From a virus, in IMG/VR virus record IMGVR_UViG_3300036795_000116, positions 1 to 64,000 of that record: a stretch of DNA of 64,000 nucleotides; one strand, written 5' to 3'. The position numbers and the translations under genes are program-made. The notes beneath the pieces were generated by a model. It searched no databases. It had not been told where the DNA came from and saw only the letters and a program-made list of their open reading frames with translations. Position 1 is the stretch's first letter; each line of letters opens with the position of its first letter. Positions 6,822-13,626 of this stretch are shown here, piece by piece.

Positions 6822-6842
6822 GAGAGGAAAGAGAAACCCGCT

Positions 6843-7019
6843 ATGAACGCTCCCCGACTCGCCAGGCTCACGCTCGCCCTGGTGTTCGCTACGATCGCCG
6901 ACTACGCCACCCGGATCGCGGTCAAGCTCGGTGGTCTCAACGCCACTGACACGGTCGCCTCGATGACCGACGACGACATCGAGCGTTTCCTGCGGGAGCG
7001 ACCATGCTGCCGCGGCTGA
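6843..7019 (+). CDS. Hypothetical 58-aa protein
   Basis: ATG 6843 follows GGAGAGGAAAGAG. The N-terminal half is hydrophobic (LTLALVFATIADYAT), then a short acidic helix TDDDIERFLRERP. It overlaps the next gene by 16 bases. Possibly membrane-associated; no family recognised. Confidence 0.5.
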   Translation: MNAPRLARLTLALVFATIADYATRIAVKLGGLNATDTVASMTDDDIERFLRERPCCRG

Positions 7020-7624
7020 TCCTGGTCTTCACCGCCGTCTTCCTGGTGGCGTGCGGCGCGGTCAGCCCGATCCAGCGCGGCACCCTTGGCAGCGGGGGGC
7101 TCTTCGTCGACTCGGTCAAGAAGCTCCCGACAAGCCGCCACGTGACCGGGCTCCCGTACCCGAGCAAGTGCACGACCGGGAACTTCAACGGGCACGCGCT
7201 GCCGGACAGGGTCTGCACACCCGGGGCCGTCGACGCGGAGGTGATCGCGCCCTCGCTGGGCAACCCCGGCAACCTGCGGGGCACGATCTGCGCACGGGGT
7301 TGGGCACAGTCCGCGCGAGCCCCGCAGCAGGAGACCGAGCCCGTGAAGCGCACCGCGATGGGGGCCTACGGTGTCCGCATCCCGATGAACACCGTCGAGC
7401 TGGACCACCTGGTGCCGCTGGAGCTGGGCGGCAGCAACGACGTCAGCAATCTCTGGCCGGAACCCTCCGACTTGCCGGGTCAGAGCTACCACAACACCAA
7501 GGACACCGTCGAGAACACCCTGAACAGGGCGGTCTGCGTCGGCACCGTCTCACTCGGCGCGGCACAGAACGCGATCGCCAACAACTGGACGACGGCGACG
7601 CAGGTGCTCGGGTTGAGCAGATGA
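7004..7624 (+). CDS. Exported HNH-nuclease-like lipoprotein
   Basis: 206 aa. The N-terminus is a lipoprotein signal (VFTAVFLVAC, lipobox Cys near residue 17). The mature part contains ELDHLVPLELGGSNDVSNLWPEP around residues 129-151, an HNH/beta-beta-alpha-metal signature: DH, the LGGSND turn and NLW. Secreted HNH proteins of this type occur in actinobacteria. For a phage, an exported nuclease anchored outside the membrane is unusual and might degrade incoming or released DNA (inference). ATG 7004 is chosen; the stop overlaps the next ATG. Confidence 0.75.
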   Translation: MLPRLILVFTAVFLVACGAVSPIQRGTLGSGGLFVDSVKKLPTSRHVTGLPYPSKCTTGNFNGHALPDRVCTPGAVDAEVIAPSLGNPGNLRGTICARGWAQSARAPQQETEPVKRTAMGAYGVRIPMNTVELDHLVPLELGGSNDVSNLWPEPSDLPGQSYHNTKDTVENTLNRAVCVGTVSLGAAQNAIANNWTTATQVLGLSR

Positions 7625-7800
7625 GCGTGCAGGTGGCGAACTACCGACGGCATTCCGCTGACGTCACGGCCACCCGGTTGGGCAACCACGCCCAGGAGTA
7701 CTACTTTTTCATGACCGATCGGGAACGCGATCTGTTGTCGCAGGTCAAGCACGTCCTGGAAGAGATCGCCGAAGGCAAACGAAAGGCATGGGCACAGTGA
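7621..7800 (+). CDS. Hypothetical small basic protein
   Basis: 59 aa, ATG 7621 in an ATGA overlap. Contains YYFFMTDRERDLLSQVKHVLEEIAEG, likely a single long helix. No domain recognised; coupled to its neighbours on both sides. Confidence 0.6.
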   Translation: MSVQVANYRRHSADVTATRLGNHAQEYYFFMTDRERDLLSQVKHVLEEIAEGKRKAWAQ

Positions 7801-7955
7801 CCAACCCAGAAGAGCGAGAAGCCCTCAAAGATCGTTTGACGTTCGTCTCCGACGACGAACTCTTTGAGATCTTGTCCTCGGTGATCGACGCGGACATCGA
7901 CGAGGTCAACCAGTTGATCGAAGACCTGCGCGACGAGATCACCACGCAGCATTGA
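7797..7955 (+). CDS. Hypothetical acidic 52-aa protein
   Basis: GTG 7797 overlaps the preceding TGA. A short, very acidic helical protein (FVSDDELFEILSSVIDADIDEVNQ). It has no counterpart among the longer predicted frames but fits the chain of overlapping genes. Function unknown. Confidence 0.5.
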   Translation: MTNPEEREALKDRLTFVSDDELFEILSSVIDADIDEVNQLIEDLRDEITTQH

Positions 7956-8623
7956 ACGAGGGCTCCGGAACCACCACAGACCCGGAGCCTCCGCCCAGCA
8001 CCTACAACCCCTACGGAAGCGAATTTATCATGGGTCAGGCCGGCAAACACCGGATACCGATCTCAGCGTCTCAGAAGCGCCAGTTCGTCATCCTGCTGGG
8101 CGTTGTGGTGATCACCTTCATCGCCCTGGGGATCGGCGCGAACCGCAGAAGGGTCCATCACCACCGGCCGTTCTTCCCGCAGGTCGCCACGTCGTCAGCT
8201 CCCACGGGCGTCCCGTTCGTGCCGTACACGGGCACCGGTTTGCGCCCTTTTCCGCCCAGCCCCGCCCAGGTCGGCCGACTGATGACCCTGGCGCTCCAGA
8301 CAGGTACACCTCTCGTGGGTCGCGTGTGGGGGGATCCACGCGAGGTGTACCGCCATCCAGTCTCAGTCCCCGACCCAGTCTCAGTCCCCGACCCAGTCTC
8401 AGTCCCTCAGCACCACGTCAATAAGCAGGCTCAAGAAACCCACGACGACTCCGAAGATCAGGGCCAGCACACCGAGCGCCAGCACCACGAGCACGATCAT
8501 GCCCCCTCAGGCAAACAACACGAGCAGCACGACGGCGGACATGAGCAGCAGCACGGTGGTGGGCACGACCATTCCAGTGGCGGACACGAGCACGGAGGCG
8601 GTCACCCCCATGGCGGACGCTGA
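7952..8623 (+). CDS. Membrane protein with His-rich C-terminal tail
   Basis: 223 aa from TTG 7952. One transmembrane helix near residues 45-63 (FVILLGVVVITFIALGIG), then a Pro-rich stretch with three direct repeats PVSVPD (DNA repeats near 8356-8410). The last ~70 residues are dominated by His, Gln, Asp and Gly (HHEHDH, GGGHDH, GGGHPH). A metal-binding tail is plausible. Overlaps the next gene. Confidence 0.6.
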   Translation: MNEGSGTTTDPEPPPSTYNPYGSEFIMGQAGKHRIPISASQKRQFVILLGVVVITFIALGIGANRRRVHHHRPFFPQVATSSAPTGVPFVPYTGTGLRPFPPSPAQVGRLMTLALQTGTPLVGRVWGDPREVYRHPVSVPDPVSVPDPVSVPQHHVNKQAQETHDDSEDQGQHTERQHHEHDHAPSGKQHEQHDGGHEQQHGGGHDHSSGGHEHGGGHPHGGR

Positions 8624-8870
8624 GAACCCGTCCTACTCCGACACCTTCATGGAGATCTTTGAGCTGACGGTGACCCGGCTGCGCGCGGACTTCCCCGACT
8701 GGCGCGAGGGTCAGACCTACTACAACGCCCTACACCTGAACCGACCAGAGTGGGCTCAGGAGATCCACGGTGGCACCCTCGACACCTTCCACCGCGACGA
8801 CTACCTCCCCGAGTTCCGGACCTGGCTCAGGGCCAAGTTCGACGGCGAGTGGGAGGCGATGGTCGCGTGA
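8610..8870 (+). CDS. Hypothetical protein, conserved-looking phage fold
   Basis: 86 aa from ATG 8610, with GGAGG about 10 nt upstream. An earlier ATG at 8499 would add a Ser/Thr-rich 37-residue piece overlapping the previous gene. The body includes FELTVTRLRADFPDWREGQTY and RTWLRAKFDGEWEA, aromatic-rich helices resembling small actinophage proteins of unknown function. Confidence 0.65.
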   Translation: MADAENPSYSDTFMEIFELTVTRLRADFPDWREGQTYYNALHLNRPEWAQEIHGGTLDTFHRDDYLPEFRTWLRAKFDGEWEAMVA

Positions 8871-9034
8871 GCTGGTCCATCTGGATGCTACTGCCCGGCT
8901 TCAGCGGCGGTGCGGGCTGGTCGATGGTCTCCACTGGCCTGACGCAGGAGGACGCGGAGCGTTTCGCCGAGACGTTCCTGTTCCCCGTCCAGGCGAGGCC
9001 TACCGAACCACCTGAGGGAAACGAGGAGCCATGA
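8867..9034 (+). CDS. Hypothetical 55-aa protein
   Basis: GTG 8867 in a GTGA overlap. A hydrophobic, Trp-containing start (WSIWMLLPGFSGGAGW) is followed by an acidic helix and a Pro/Glu tail. Perhaps loosely membrane-associated. Unknown function. Confidence 0.55.
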   Translation: MSWSIWMLLPGFSGGAGWSMVSTGLTQEDAERFAETFLFPVQARPTEPPEGNEEP

Positions 9035-9228
9035 CCTGGACCAAAGCCGCGCTGTGGGGCCTTCCGTTCGCAGCCGCCCAGTGCGCACTCGGCCTGTGCC
9101 TGGGCACGGCCACGGGCACCTCGATCCCGACGCCCATGGTCGTGTTCGCCACCGTCACACAGTTCGTGTTCGGAGCCCTCTTTGTCCGCTTCGCCTTCAA
9201 CGGGAGATCTAATGACCACCGCGAGTAG
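9031..9228 (+). CDS. Small membrane protein, two TM helices
   Basis: 65 aa, ATG 9031 (ATGA overlap). Two hydrophobic segments, about residues 5-27 and 36-55, joined by a short loop, with a basic C-terminus. Unknown role; one of several small membrane proteins in this operon. Confidence 0.6.
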   Translation: MTWTKAALWGLPFAAAQCALGLCLGTATGTSIPTPMVVFATVTQFVFGALFVRFAFNGRSNDHRE

Positions 9229-9239
9229 GAGCTGACCTG

Positions 9240-9551
9240 ATGGTGACCATCTTCCTTTTCACCGTGGGTGTCATCCTGGCGTACCTGCTGGGTGTCGCGG
9301 TGGGAAAGGCGCGCGGTAAGGCTCCTGCTTCGTCCCCCGCGGCGCCTGTACTGAAGTGCGGCTGTGGGCATGCACTGAGCTACCACAAGAGCCTGACGGG
9401 CCCCTGCCACGCGCAGGTGACAGGCCCGGCCCCCGGCTACACCTACACGGGGAAGGACGGAACGGGCGTCGCCAAGCAGTGCCGGTGTCAGTGCTACGAC
9501 GGCCCCGAGCCGCTCCCCCGCAGCTGGATCCCACCGGAGATGCCGGCATGA
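9240..9551 (+). CDS. Membrane-anchored Cys/His-rich protein
   Basis: 103 aa from ATG 9240, after GAGCTGA. An N-terminal TM helix (FLFTVGVILAYLLGVAVG), then a soluble part with CGCGHALSYH, a single Cys, and CRCQC. The spacing of Cys/His residues suggests a zinc-binding domain exposed near the membrane. No family recognised. Confidence 0.6.
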   Translation: MVTIFLFTVGVILAYLLGVAVGKARGKAPASSPAAPVLKCGCGHALSYHKSLTGPCHAQVTGPAPGYTYTGKDGTGVAKQCRCQCYDGPEPLPRSWIPPEMPA

Positions 9552-9718
9552 GCTTCTGGCTGTGGAATGAACTCGGCCGCTGGGTCGGGCGCGCGGGGCG
9601 CATGTTCTACCGCTTCGGGCTCTGGCTGTGCGGGGTGTCCGGGACCATCGACGCTATCGCGGATAGTCACACCCCGGCGCACAAGGCGTACATCAAGATG
9701 CTCAAGGAGCGGGCGTGA
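9548..9718 (+). CDS. Hypothetical 56-aa aromatic protein
   Basis: ATG 9548 in an ATGA overlap. Rich in Trp, Phe, Arg and Gly (WLWNELGRWVGRAGRMFYRFG), probably an amphipathic or membrane-associated helix, with a soluble tail. Function unknown. Confidence 0.55.
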   Translation: MSFWLWNELGRWVGRAGRMFYRFGLWLCGVSGTIDAIADSHTPAHKAYIKMLKERA

Positions 9719-9903
9719 CCATCCACCTGCCGCCGCTCTTCACGATCCTGGGTGTCTTGGCAGCCACGGCGTTCGTGAGTTGGGTCGTGTTCGGACTGCT
9801 CATGCTGTGGGGGTTCTCCAACGATTGGGGCCCTCGATTGGCACTTCCCGTAACCGCAATCACGGCAGTCGTGACGGCCTACTTCTGCTTCAAACTCACC
9901 TAG
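9715..9903 (+). CDS. Small membrane protein, two TM helices
   Basis: 62 aa from GTG 9715 (GTGA overlap). Hydrophobic helices near residues 8-32 and 42-60, little else. Similar in layout to the protein at 9031-9228 but not obviously homologous. Function unknown. Confidence 0.55.
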   Translation: MTIHLPPLFTILGVLAATAFVSWVVFGLLMLWGFSNDWGPRLALPVTAITAVVTAYFCFKLT

Positions 9904-9910
9904 GAGAACA

Positions 9911-10309
9911 ATGCGCAAGACCCTCACTTACCTACTGCTGGCGGTGATGTCCACACTGGTGCTTGCCGGCTGCTCGACCGATGCCGACGTGGCCAGCCGG
10001 AACCTGAGCCAGGATGCCGATCAGTTCAAGGTGGCTCGTCGGGTCGTGTTCCTCAACGGCATTACCGACAAATACATCTTGTCGATCACAGGCAACTGCT
10101 CGATCACGCCCGCGCCACGCCAGGTCGACGTAATCTGCAAGCTCCCGGACGGCACGTATATCAAGCATTCGGAGGGCCTGAGCGACAACGTCACCTGGTT
10201 CTCCCAGCAAATGACGGGCGTGGACGTGTCGACCCTGCAGTACCAGGTGGTCTTCAAGCCCGAGGTGCTGATCCCCGACTTCCAGCGGCCGGCACCGGGG
10301 TCGAAGTGA
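9911..10309 (+). CDS. Phage lipoprotein (beta-sandwich lipoprotein type)
   Basis: 132 aa, ATG 9911 after TAGGAGAACA. Signal and lipobox LVLAGC (Cys about residue 21). The mature segment DADVASRNLSQDADQF, VFLNGITDKYILSITGNCSI and LSDNVTWFSQQ matches a family common in diverse phages and annotated as beta-sandwich lipoprotein. Its role is unproven; surface exclusion of other phages is one possibility. Good family-level match, function uncertain. Confidence 0.75.
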   Translation: MRKTLTYLLLAVMSTLVLAGCSTDADVASRNLSQDADQFKVARRVVFLNGITDKYILSITGNCSITPAPRQVDVICKLPDGTYIKHSEGLSDNVTWFSQQMTGVDVSTLQYQVVFKPEVLIPDFQRPAPGSK

Positions 10310-10557
10310 TCGAGCTACCCGAGCACGAGTGCGCGTTCTGCAGCTGGAGCCAGGGGCTGCCCGAGGACTACCACCTCGCCACCAACGTAGTCGGCACACT
10401 GATGCGCATCGAGCAGGTCGAGGTTTGCACGTTCTGCTACCACGGGCTGGCCGCCTCAGGCTGGTTGGCAGGGCAGGACAGCCCACCGGCGGACCCGCGC
10501 GACATGGCCATCTTCGCCAACCTGCTACTCGCCGAGATCAGGAAGCTCGCGCGATGA
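10306..10557 (+). CDS. Putative zinc-ribbon small protein
   Basis: 83 aa from GTG 10306 (GTGA overlap). CAFC near residue 9 and CTFC near residue 41 form a likely four-cysteine zinc site. The rest is helical (MAIFANLLLAEIRKL). No family recognised. Confidence 0.6.
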   Translation: MIELPEHECAFCSWSQGLPEDYHLATNVVGTLMRIEQVEVCTFCYHGLAASGWLAGQDSPPADPRDMAIFANLLLAEIRKLAR

Positions 10558-10640
10558 GCAGCCCGCTGCTGTTCTTCGTCTCGATCGCCGTCGCCGGGGC
10601 CACCCTGTTCCTGGTCTGGGCCTGGGACAGCCGCCGATGA
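10554..10640 (+). CDS. 28-aa single-TM peptide
   Basis: ATG 10554 in an ATGA overlap. The product is essentially one membrane helix (LLFFVSIAVAGATLFLVWAW) with a basic end. Very short, but its position between two coupled genes supports it. Confidence 0.45.
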   Translation: MSSPLLFFVSIAVAGATLFLVWAWDSRR

Positions 10641-10783
10641 AACCCGAAGCAAACGCGATCCTGATGTGCCACTGCTTCACCATCGCCCGCGGCTTCTCGA
10701 AGGACCCAGGCATGGTGCTGGCGTTCGGGATGATCCTGCTGATGGCCACCCTGCAGCAACTCAGCGAACAACACTGTATCTAA
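10637..10783 (+). CDS. 48-aa hydrophobic peptide
   Basis: ATG 10637 overlaps the previous TGA. Methionine-rich hydrophobic C-terminal half (MVLAFGMILLMATLQQL) preceded by CHCF. Probably membrane-inserted. Unknown function. Confidence 0.45.
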   Translation: MKPEANAILMCHCFTIARGFSKDPGMVLAFGMILLMATLQQLSEQHCI

Positions 10784-10796
10784 AGGAGAGATCACT

Positions 10797-11144
10797 ATGG
10801 ATGAGCTTTACAACATCAACCCAGACATCCAGGCCGCCCTCGACGAGCACCTCGACAAGCTCGCGGCCATCGGTACCGCCGGTCAGCTCGCGGTCCACTT
10901 CCAGAGCCAGGGCCTGAAGGCCGTGTGCGGACAAGCCCACACCTGCGCGATCGCTGAGTCCGTCGGGGGCGCGCTGGGCCTACCCGCCAGATTGCTGCAG
11001 CCCGCGGTGTCGTATAGCTCTGTCGCCGTCTGGACCGAGGGCAATCAGGTCGTCGCCAAGGCAGACCTCAGCGATGACATCAAGGAGTTCATCCAGAGCT
11101 TCGACGCCCAGCTGTACCCCGAGCTGATCAAGCAGAGCTACTAA
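10797..11144 (+). CDS. Paralogue family A, member 4
   Basis: 115 aa, ATG 10797 after AAAGGAGAG, the best ribosome-binding site in the operon. Like the three copies at 3491-4496 it has a helix with IGTAGQLAVHFQSQG, a Cys-containing HTCAIAESV segment and the FIQSFDAQLYPEL end. It is detached from the tandem array by 6 kb. Function unknown. Confidence 0.72.
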   Translation: MDELYNINPDIQAALDEHLDKLAAIGTAGQLAVHFQSQGLKAVCGQAHTCAIAESVGGALGLPARLLQPAVSYSSVAVWTEGNQVVAKADLSDDIKEFIQSFDAQLYPELIKQSY

Positions 11145-11156
11145 GCCCCCAAGCAG

Positions 11157-11196
11157 CCGGCGTCCTGGGTTAAACCCCCCGGACCTGGGGCGCCGG
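11157..11196. terminator. Inverted repeat between convergent units
   Basis: CCGGCG (11157-11162) pairs with CGCCGG (11191-11196), with TCC/GGA extending the stem inside. It follows the last plus-strand gene and faces the minus-strand tRNAs. There is no T-tract, so termination is only suggested. Confidence 0.4.
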
Positions 11197-11209
11197 TGTT
11201 GTACTTCGG

Positions 11210-11282
11210 TGGAGTCGGCGTGACTCGAACACGCCACCTTCTGCCTGCCGAGCAGATGCTCTACCTGATGAGCTACGACCCC
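11210..11282 (-). tRNA. tRNA-Ala (GGC), C33 variant
   Basis: Acceptor GGGGTCG/CGACTCC contains G3.U70, the alanine identity pair. D-stem GCTC/GAGC, anticodon stem TCTGC/GCAGA, loop TCGGCAG, T-arm GCGTG-TTCGAGT-CACGC, discriminator A. Position 33 is C instead of the near-universal U, which may affect decoding. CCA is not encoded. Confidence 0.8.
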
Positions 11283-11286
11283 GTGG

Positions 11287-11356
11287 TGGACCTGACGGGG
11301 ATGGGACCCCGCGACCTCCGGCTGAAACCCGGTGCTCTGCCCTGAGCTACAGGCCC
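11287..11356 (-). tRNA. tRNA-Glu (TTC)-like, atypical T-arm
   Basis: Acceptor GGGCCTG/CAGGTCC with one G.U, D-stem GCTC/GAGC, anticodon arm CCGG-GTTTCAG-CCGG giving TTC. The T-arm (GCGGGG...CCCCGT) has loop TCCCAT rather than the usual seven-base TTCRANY. Only 70 nt. Possibly a decaying or divergent tRNA. Confidence 0.6.
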
Positions 11357-11371
11357 GGCATCAGCGTAGCA

Positions 11372-11420
11372 TGTGTAGTGCCCTTGACACAGTGGGTTAG
11401 TCATGCGACAGTTGCAAGAG
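11372..11420 (+). promoter_or_regulatory. Repeated promoter-like element, copy 2
   Basis: TGTGTAGTGC (11372-11381), TTGACA (11384-11389) and TTGCAAGAG (11412-11420) recur at the same spacing as 6168-6216. The candidate -10 (GACAGT, 17 bp) is weak. The element precedes the 11454-12509 genes, so the ATG at 11403 would lie within the promoter and is rejected as a start. Confidence 0.55.
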
Positions 11421-11453
11421 TCAAGCAACTCCCACTACAGAAACCGAGCGATC

Positions 11454-11870
11454 ATGACCACCACAGCCCCAGCCCCGACCAAGACCTTCTACCCCATTGC
11501 CATCGCCCTCGTGGCCGTCGCCATCGCCACCATGGCCGTCGTCGCGGTCTACCTGGGCCAGCACACCCCCACCCCGGCGGCCCCGGCCAGCTCCACAGCG
11601 GGCCTCCGAACGTGTGATTCGAGTGTCGCCGTCGCCTACCCGGCCTTGGATGGTGGCGTGCAGGTACACGTGCTCGCCCCAGGACCGGACGTGGTCCGCG
11701 TGGGCATCATCGCCGGCCCCATGGCCTACGAGCGCGTGCTGCAACAGCAGGTGACCAAGAACGGTGCCGGAGCTGATTTCAGCTGGGTACACGCGCACGG
11801 CGTCTCCGCGATCACCGTGAGCACGAAGAAGCTCGGTATCTGCGCGATCCCCGCCCCCGCAACCCGGTGA
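11454..11870 (+). CDS. Membrane-anchored hypothetical protein
   Basis: 138 aa from ATG 11454. One N-terminal TM helix (residues about 13-33), a Pro/Thr linker, then an extracytoplasmic domain with two cysteines (RTCDSS near the start, LGICAIP at the end) that could form a disulfide. Function unknown. First gene after the second promoter-like element. Confidence 0.6.
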   Translation: MTTTAPAPTKTFYPIAIALVAVAIATMAVVAVYLGQHTPTPAAPASSTAGLRTCDSSVAVAYPALDGGVQVHVLAPGPDVVRVGIIAGPMAYERVLQQQVTKNGAGADFSWVHAHGVSAITVSTKKLGICAIPAPATR

Positions 11871-12184
11871 GTGGTTTCTGGATCAGCCCGACGGAAGAGC
11901 CGGTGCTGAAGACCTACACCGTGTTCGGACTGATCCACAACGGACAACAGCACTTGACCATCGCGGGCGTCGCCAAGGGCAAGATCGAGCACGAGGATAT
12001 GGCGTACATCAGCGAGTACGGGTACCTGCGATTCTCCACCACGGTCGAGGCACGCAACCCGTCCCACGCGGAAGACCTCGCACACAAACTCGTGCGCGAG
12101 ACGTTCGCCAAGACCCCGCCCGAGCGGCGAAAGTACCTGGCCTGGCACATGATCGGAAGGCAGGCAAATGCTGACCCCCAGTAA
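11867..12184 (+). CDS. Hypothetical protein
   Basis: 105 aa from GTG 11867 (GTGA overlap). A beta-rich start (KTYTVFGLIHNGQQHLTIAGV) and a helical end with ETFAKTPPERRKYLAWHMIG. No domain recognised. Overlaps the following gene by 17 bases. Confidence 0.6.
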   Translation: MSGFWISPTEEPVLKTYTVFGLIHNGQQHLTIAGVAKGKIEHEDMAYISEYGYLRFSTTVEARNPSHAEDLAHKLVRETFAKTPPERRKYLAWHMIGRQANADPQ

Positions 12185-12509
12185 GAGGCAGCAGCTCCTC
12201 GATGACGTCGACGACGCCCGCTACGAGCTGAAGGTCTACAAGATCAAGCGCAATCTGCTGATCGTCGGGATCGTGTTCTCTTTCTTCTGGACGATGGGCG
12301 ACATCACCTTCGGGGTGTTCTCCACCGTGACCGCCACGTTCAACCACTCTGACCTGGGCGGTCTCGTCGCCGGGCTGCTGCTGTTGGGGGTCTTCGGCGT
12401 CATTGGCACCAGCGCCGGGTTGGCCAACGTAATCGGGCAGAACGCGGGCAACAAGCTCAGGAAGAAGATTCGCAAAGCCGAGCGCCAGCTGCACCAGGAC
12501 GCATGGTAA
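12168..12509 (+). CDS. Membrane protein, two TM helices
   Basis: 113 aa, ATG 12168 after GGAAGGCA. A charged N-terminal helix, TM segments near residues 29-50 and 64-90, and a basic C-terminus (KLRKKIRKAERQ). Unknown role. Nothing clear is visible between its end and the WhiB gene apart from an AT-richer stretch near 12530. Confidence 0.6.
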   Translation: MLTPSKRQQLLDDVDDARYELKVYKIKRNLLIVGIVFSFFWTMGDITFGVFSTVTATFNHSDLGGLVAGLLLLGVFGVIGTSAGLANVIGQNAGNKLRKKIRKAERQLHQDAW

Positions 12510-12577
12510 CCAAACCAAGTTGCTAGTCGTTTACATATAGCGCACACTTGTGCACCGAATCAGAGAGGAAGTTCGTG

Positions 12578-12871
12578 ATGTCCCCGCACTACACCGGCCA
12601 TTGGAGGGAGTGGGTCGCCTGCTCCAACGAGGATCCGGAACTGTTCTTCCCGATCGCTGGCCGTGGCACCCCAGCCTACGCCGAGCAGGTCACCGAGGCC
12701 AAGTTCGTCTGCTCGTTCTGCCCCGTGCGCGAGCAGTGCCTGGAGTTCGCCCTGGAGCGCATCCAGACCGGGGTGGCCGGCGGCCTCGACGAGTACGAGC
12801 GGGCCGCTCTGCGCAAGGCTAGGGGGCAAGAAGCGCATCTCCCCAGTGAGCGCGTCCTGTCCACCCGATGA
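12578..12871 (+). CDS. whiB: WhiB-like iron-sulfur transcription regulator
   Basis: 97 aa from ATG 12578, with AGAGAGGAA 8 nt upstream (GTG 12575 is an alternative). Four cysteines (VAC near residue 14, VCSFC, EQC) make the [4Fe-4S] site, with DPELFFP and CPVREQCLEFAL typical of Wbl proteins. The turn usually reading G(V/I)WGG is GVAGG here, lacking its tryptophan. Wbl proteins bind sigma factor region 4, and phage WhiB proteins can modulate host transcription. Monocistronic-looking. Confidence 0.88.
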   Translation: MSPHYTGHWREWVACSNEDPELFFPIAGRGTPAYAEQVTEAKFVCSFCPVREQCLEFALERIQTGVAGGLDEYERAALRKARGQEAHLPSERVLSTR

Positions 12872-12909
12872 CCCACTTACTGGAAGATCTTTAAAGGGAG
12901 GTTGCACGC

Positions 12910-13236
12910 GTGTCACCCACATATGGTGGTAGCGGCCACACTTCTGAGACGCTACTGTCAGCGACGCCCAAATCCGAGGGAGCCCAGACCACTGCCGACG
13001 CGGACTTCATGTACGTAACCAGTCCGCGAGAGGCCCATGGTCGACGCACGCTATTACTACACGCCTGTCAGCTACCGGGACATCACCCGGTTCTACTACG
13101 TCAAATGCCGTACCGAGCTGCATCTACGGCGGCTCCGTCGTCGTGGGATCGAGAACAGAAGTGCCCCGGTTGTGGTGTCGACGCTCCCGCCGGTGCCGGT
13201 GCTCCCCCTCACACCAAGCATTGTCACTGGAAGTAG
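12910..13236 (+). CDS. Hypothetical protein with C-terminal zinc-ribbon-like end
   Basis: GTG 12910 lies 8 nt after AAAGGGAGG. The N-terminal two thirds are low complexity. The last 30 residues, EQKCPGCGVDAP...HTKHCHWK, look like a Cys/His zinc site. An overlapping frame from ATG 13037 (ending 13252) starts with a protein-like YYYTPVSYRDITRFYYVKC segment, so the true product may use both frames. Frame uncertain. Confidence 0.4.
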   Translation: MSPTYGGSGHTSETLLSATPKSEGAQTTADADFMYVTSPREAHGRRTLLLHACQLPGHHPVLLRQMPYRAASTAAPSSWDREQKCPGCGVDAPAGAGAPPHTKHCHWK

Positions 13237-13258
13237 TAGACACCGCCCCTGAAGTGTG

Positions 13259-13308
13259 GGGTGGCGGGCACGGGGCTTAACACGAACGCGCTGGCCCACC
13301 CGCCACCC
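13259..13308 (-). terminator. Inverted repeat after tRNA cluster
   Basis: A perfect 10-bp repeat, GGGTGGCGGG (13259-13268) with CCCGCCACCC (13299-13308), 30-nt loop, immediately downstream of the last minus-strand tRNA. No U-tract; likely an RNA end or processing stem. Confidence 0.45.
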
Positions 13309-13310
13309 TG

Positions 13311-13381
13311 CTCCCCGCCCAGGACTCGAACCTAGATAACCGACTCCAAAGGCCGGCATGCTACCATTGCATCACCGGGGA
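13311..13381 (-). tRNA. tRNA-Gln (TTG)
   Basis: T1-A72 acceptor TCCCCGG/GCGGGGA (7-66 G.G mismatch), D-stem ATGC/GCAT, anticodon loop CTTTGGA (TTG, codon CAA), T-arm CTAGG-TTCGAGT-CCTGG, discriminator G. U1-A72 and G73 fit glutamine. Confidence 0.85.
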
Positions 13382-13385
13382 CTGG

Positions 13386-13458
13386 CTGCCTCGCCAGGAT
13401 TCGAACCTGAAATTCCGCGTCCAGAGCGCGACGTAGTTGCCAGTTACACCACGAGGCA
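13386..13458 (-). tRNA. tRNA-Gln (CTG)
   Basis: Perfect acceptor TGCCTCG/CGAGGCA, anticodon stem TCGCG/CGCGG with loop CTCTGGA (CTG, codon CAG), T-arm TCAGG-TTCGAAT-CCTGG, discriminator G. Four bases from the other glutamine tRNA. Confidence 0.87.
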
Positions 13459-13469
13459 AAGAGTGTGCG

Positions 13470-13543
13470 TGCCCTAGGTGCGATTCGAACGCACGCCTGT
13501 ACGGAGTTTGAGTCCGTTACCTCTACCGTTGGGTTACTAGGGC
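13470..13543 (-). tRNA. tRNA-Leu (CAA), short variable arm
   Basis: Acceptor GCCCTAG/CTAGGGC, anticodon stem ACGGA/TCCGT, loop CTCAAAC (CAA, codon TTG), T-arm GTGCG-TTCGAAT-CGCAC, discriminator A. At 74 nt the class II extra arm is missing, as seen in some phage leucine tRNAs. Confidence 0.83.
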
Positions 13544-13549
13544 CTAACG

Positions 13550-13622
13550 TGCACCTACCAGGAGTCGAACCTGGTGCTCGAAGTTCGTAGCCTCGCGTGG
13601 TAATCCGGTCCACTATAGGTGC
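13550..13622 (-). tRNA. tRNA-Arg (ACG)
   Basis: Acceptor GCACCTA/TAGGTGC, D-stem GTGG/CCAC, loop CTACGAA (ACG, codons CGT/CGC after deamination), T-arm CCAGG-TTCGACT-CCTGG, discriminator A. Confidence 0.88.
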
Positions 13623-13626
13623 TCGG

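Noticed and set aside
8356-8410. Three 18-bp direct repeats as a regulatory array
   Set aside because: They encode the PVSVPD repeats of the membrane protein in frame, a sufficient explanation.
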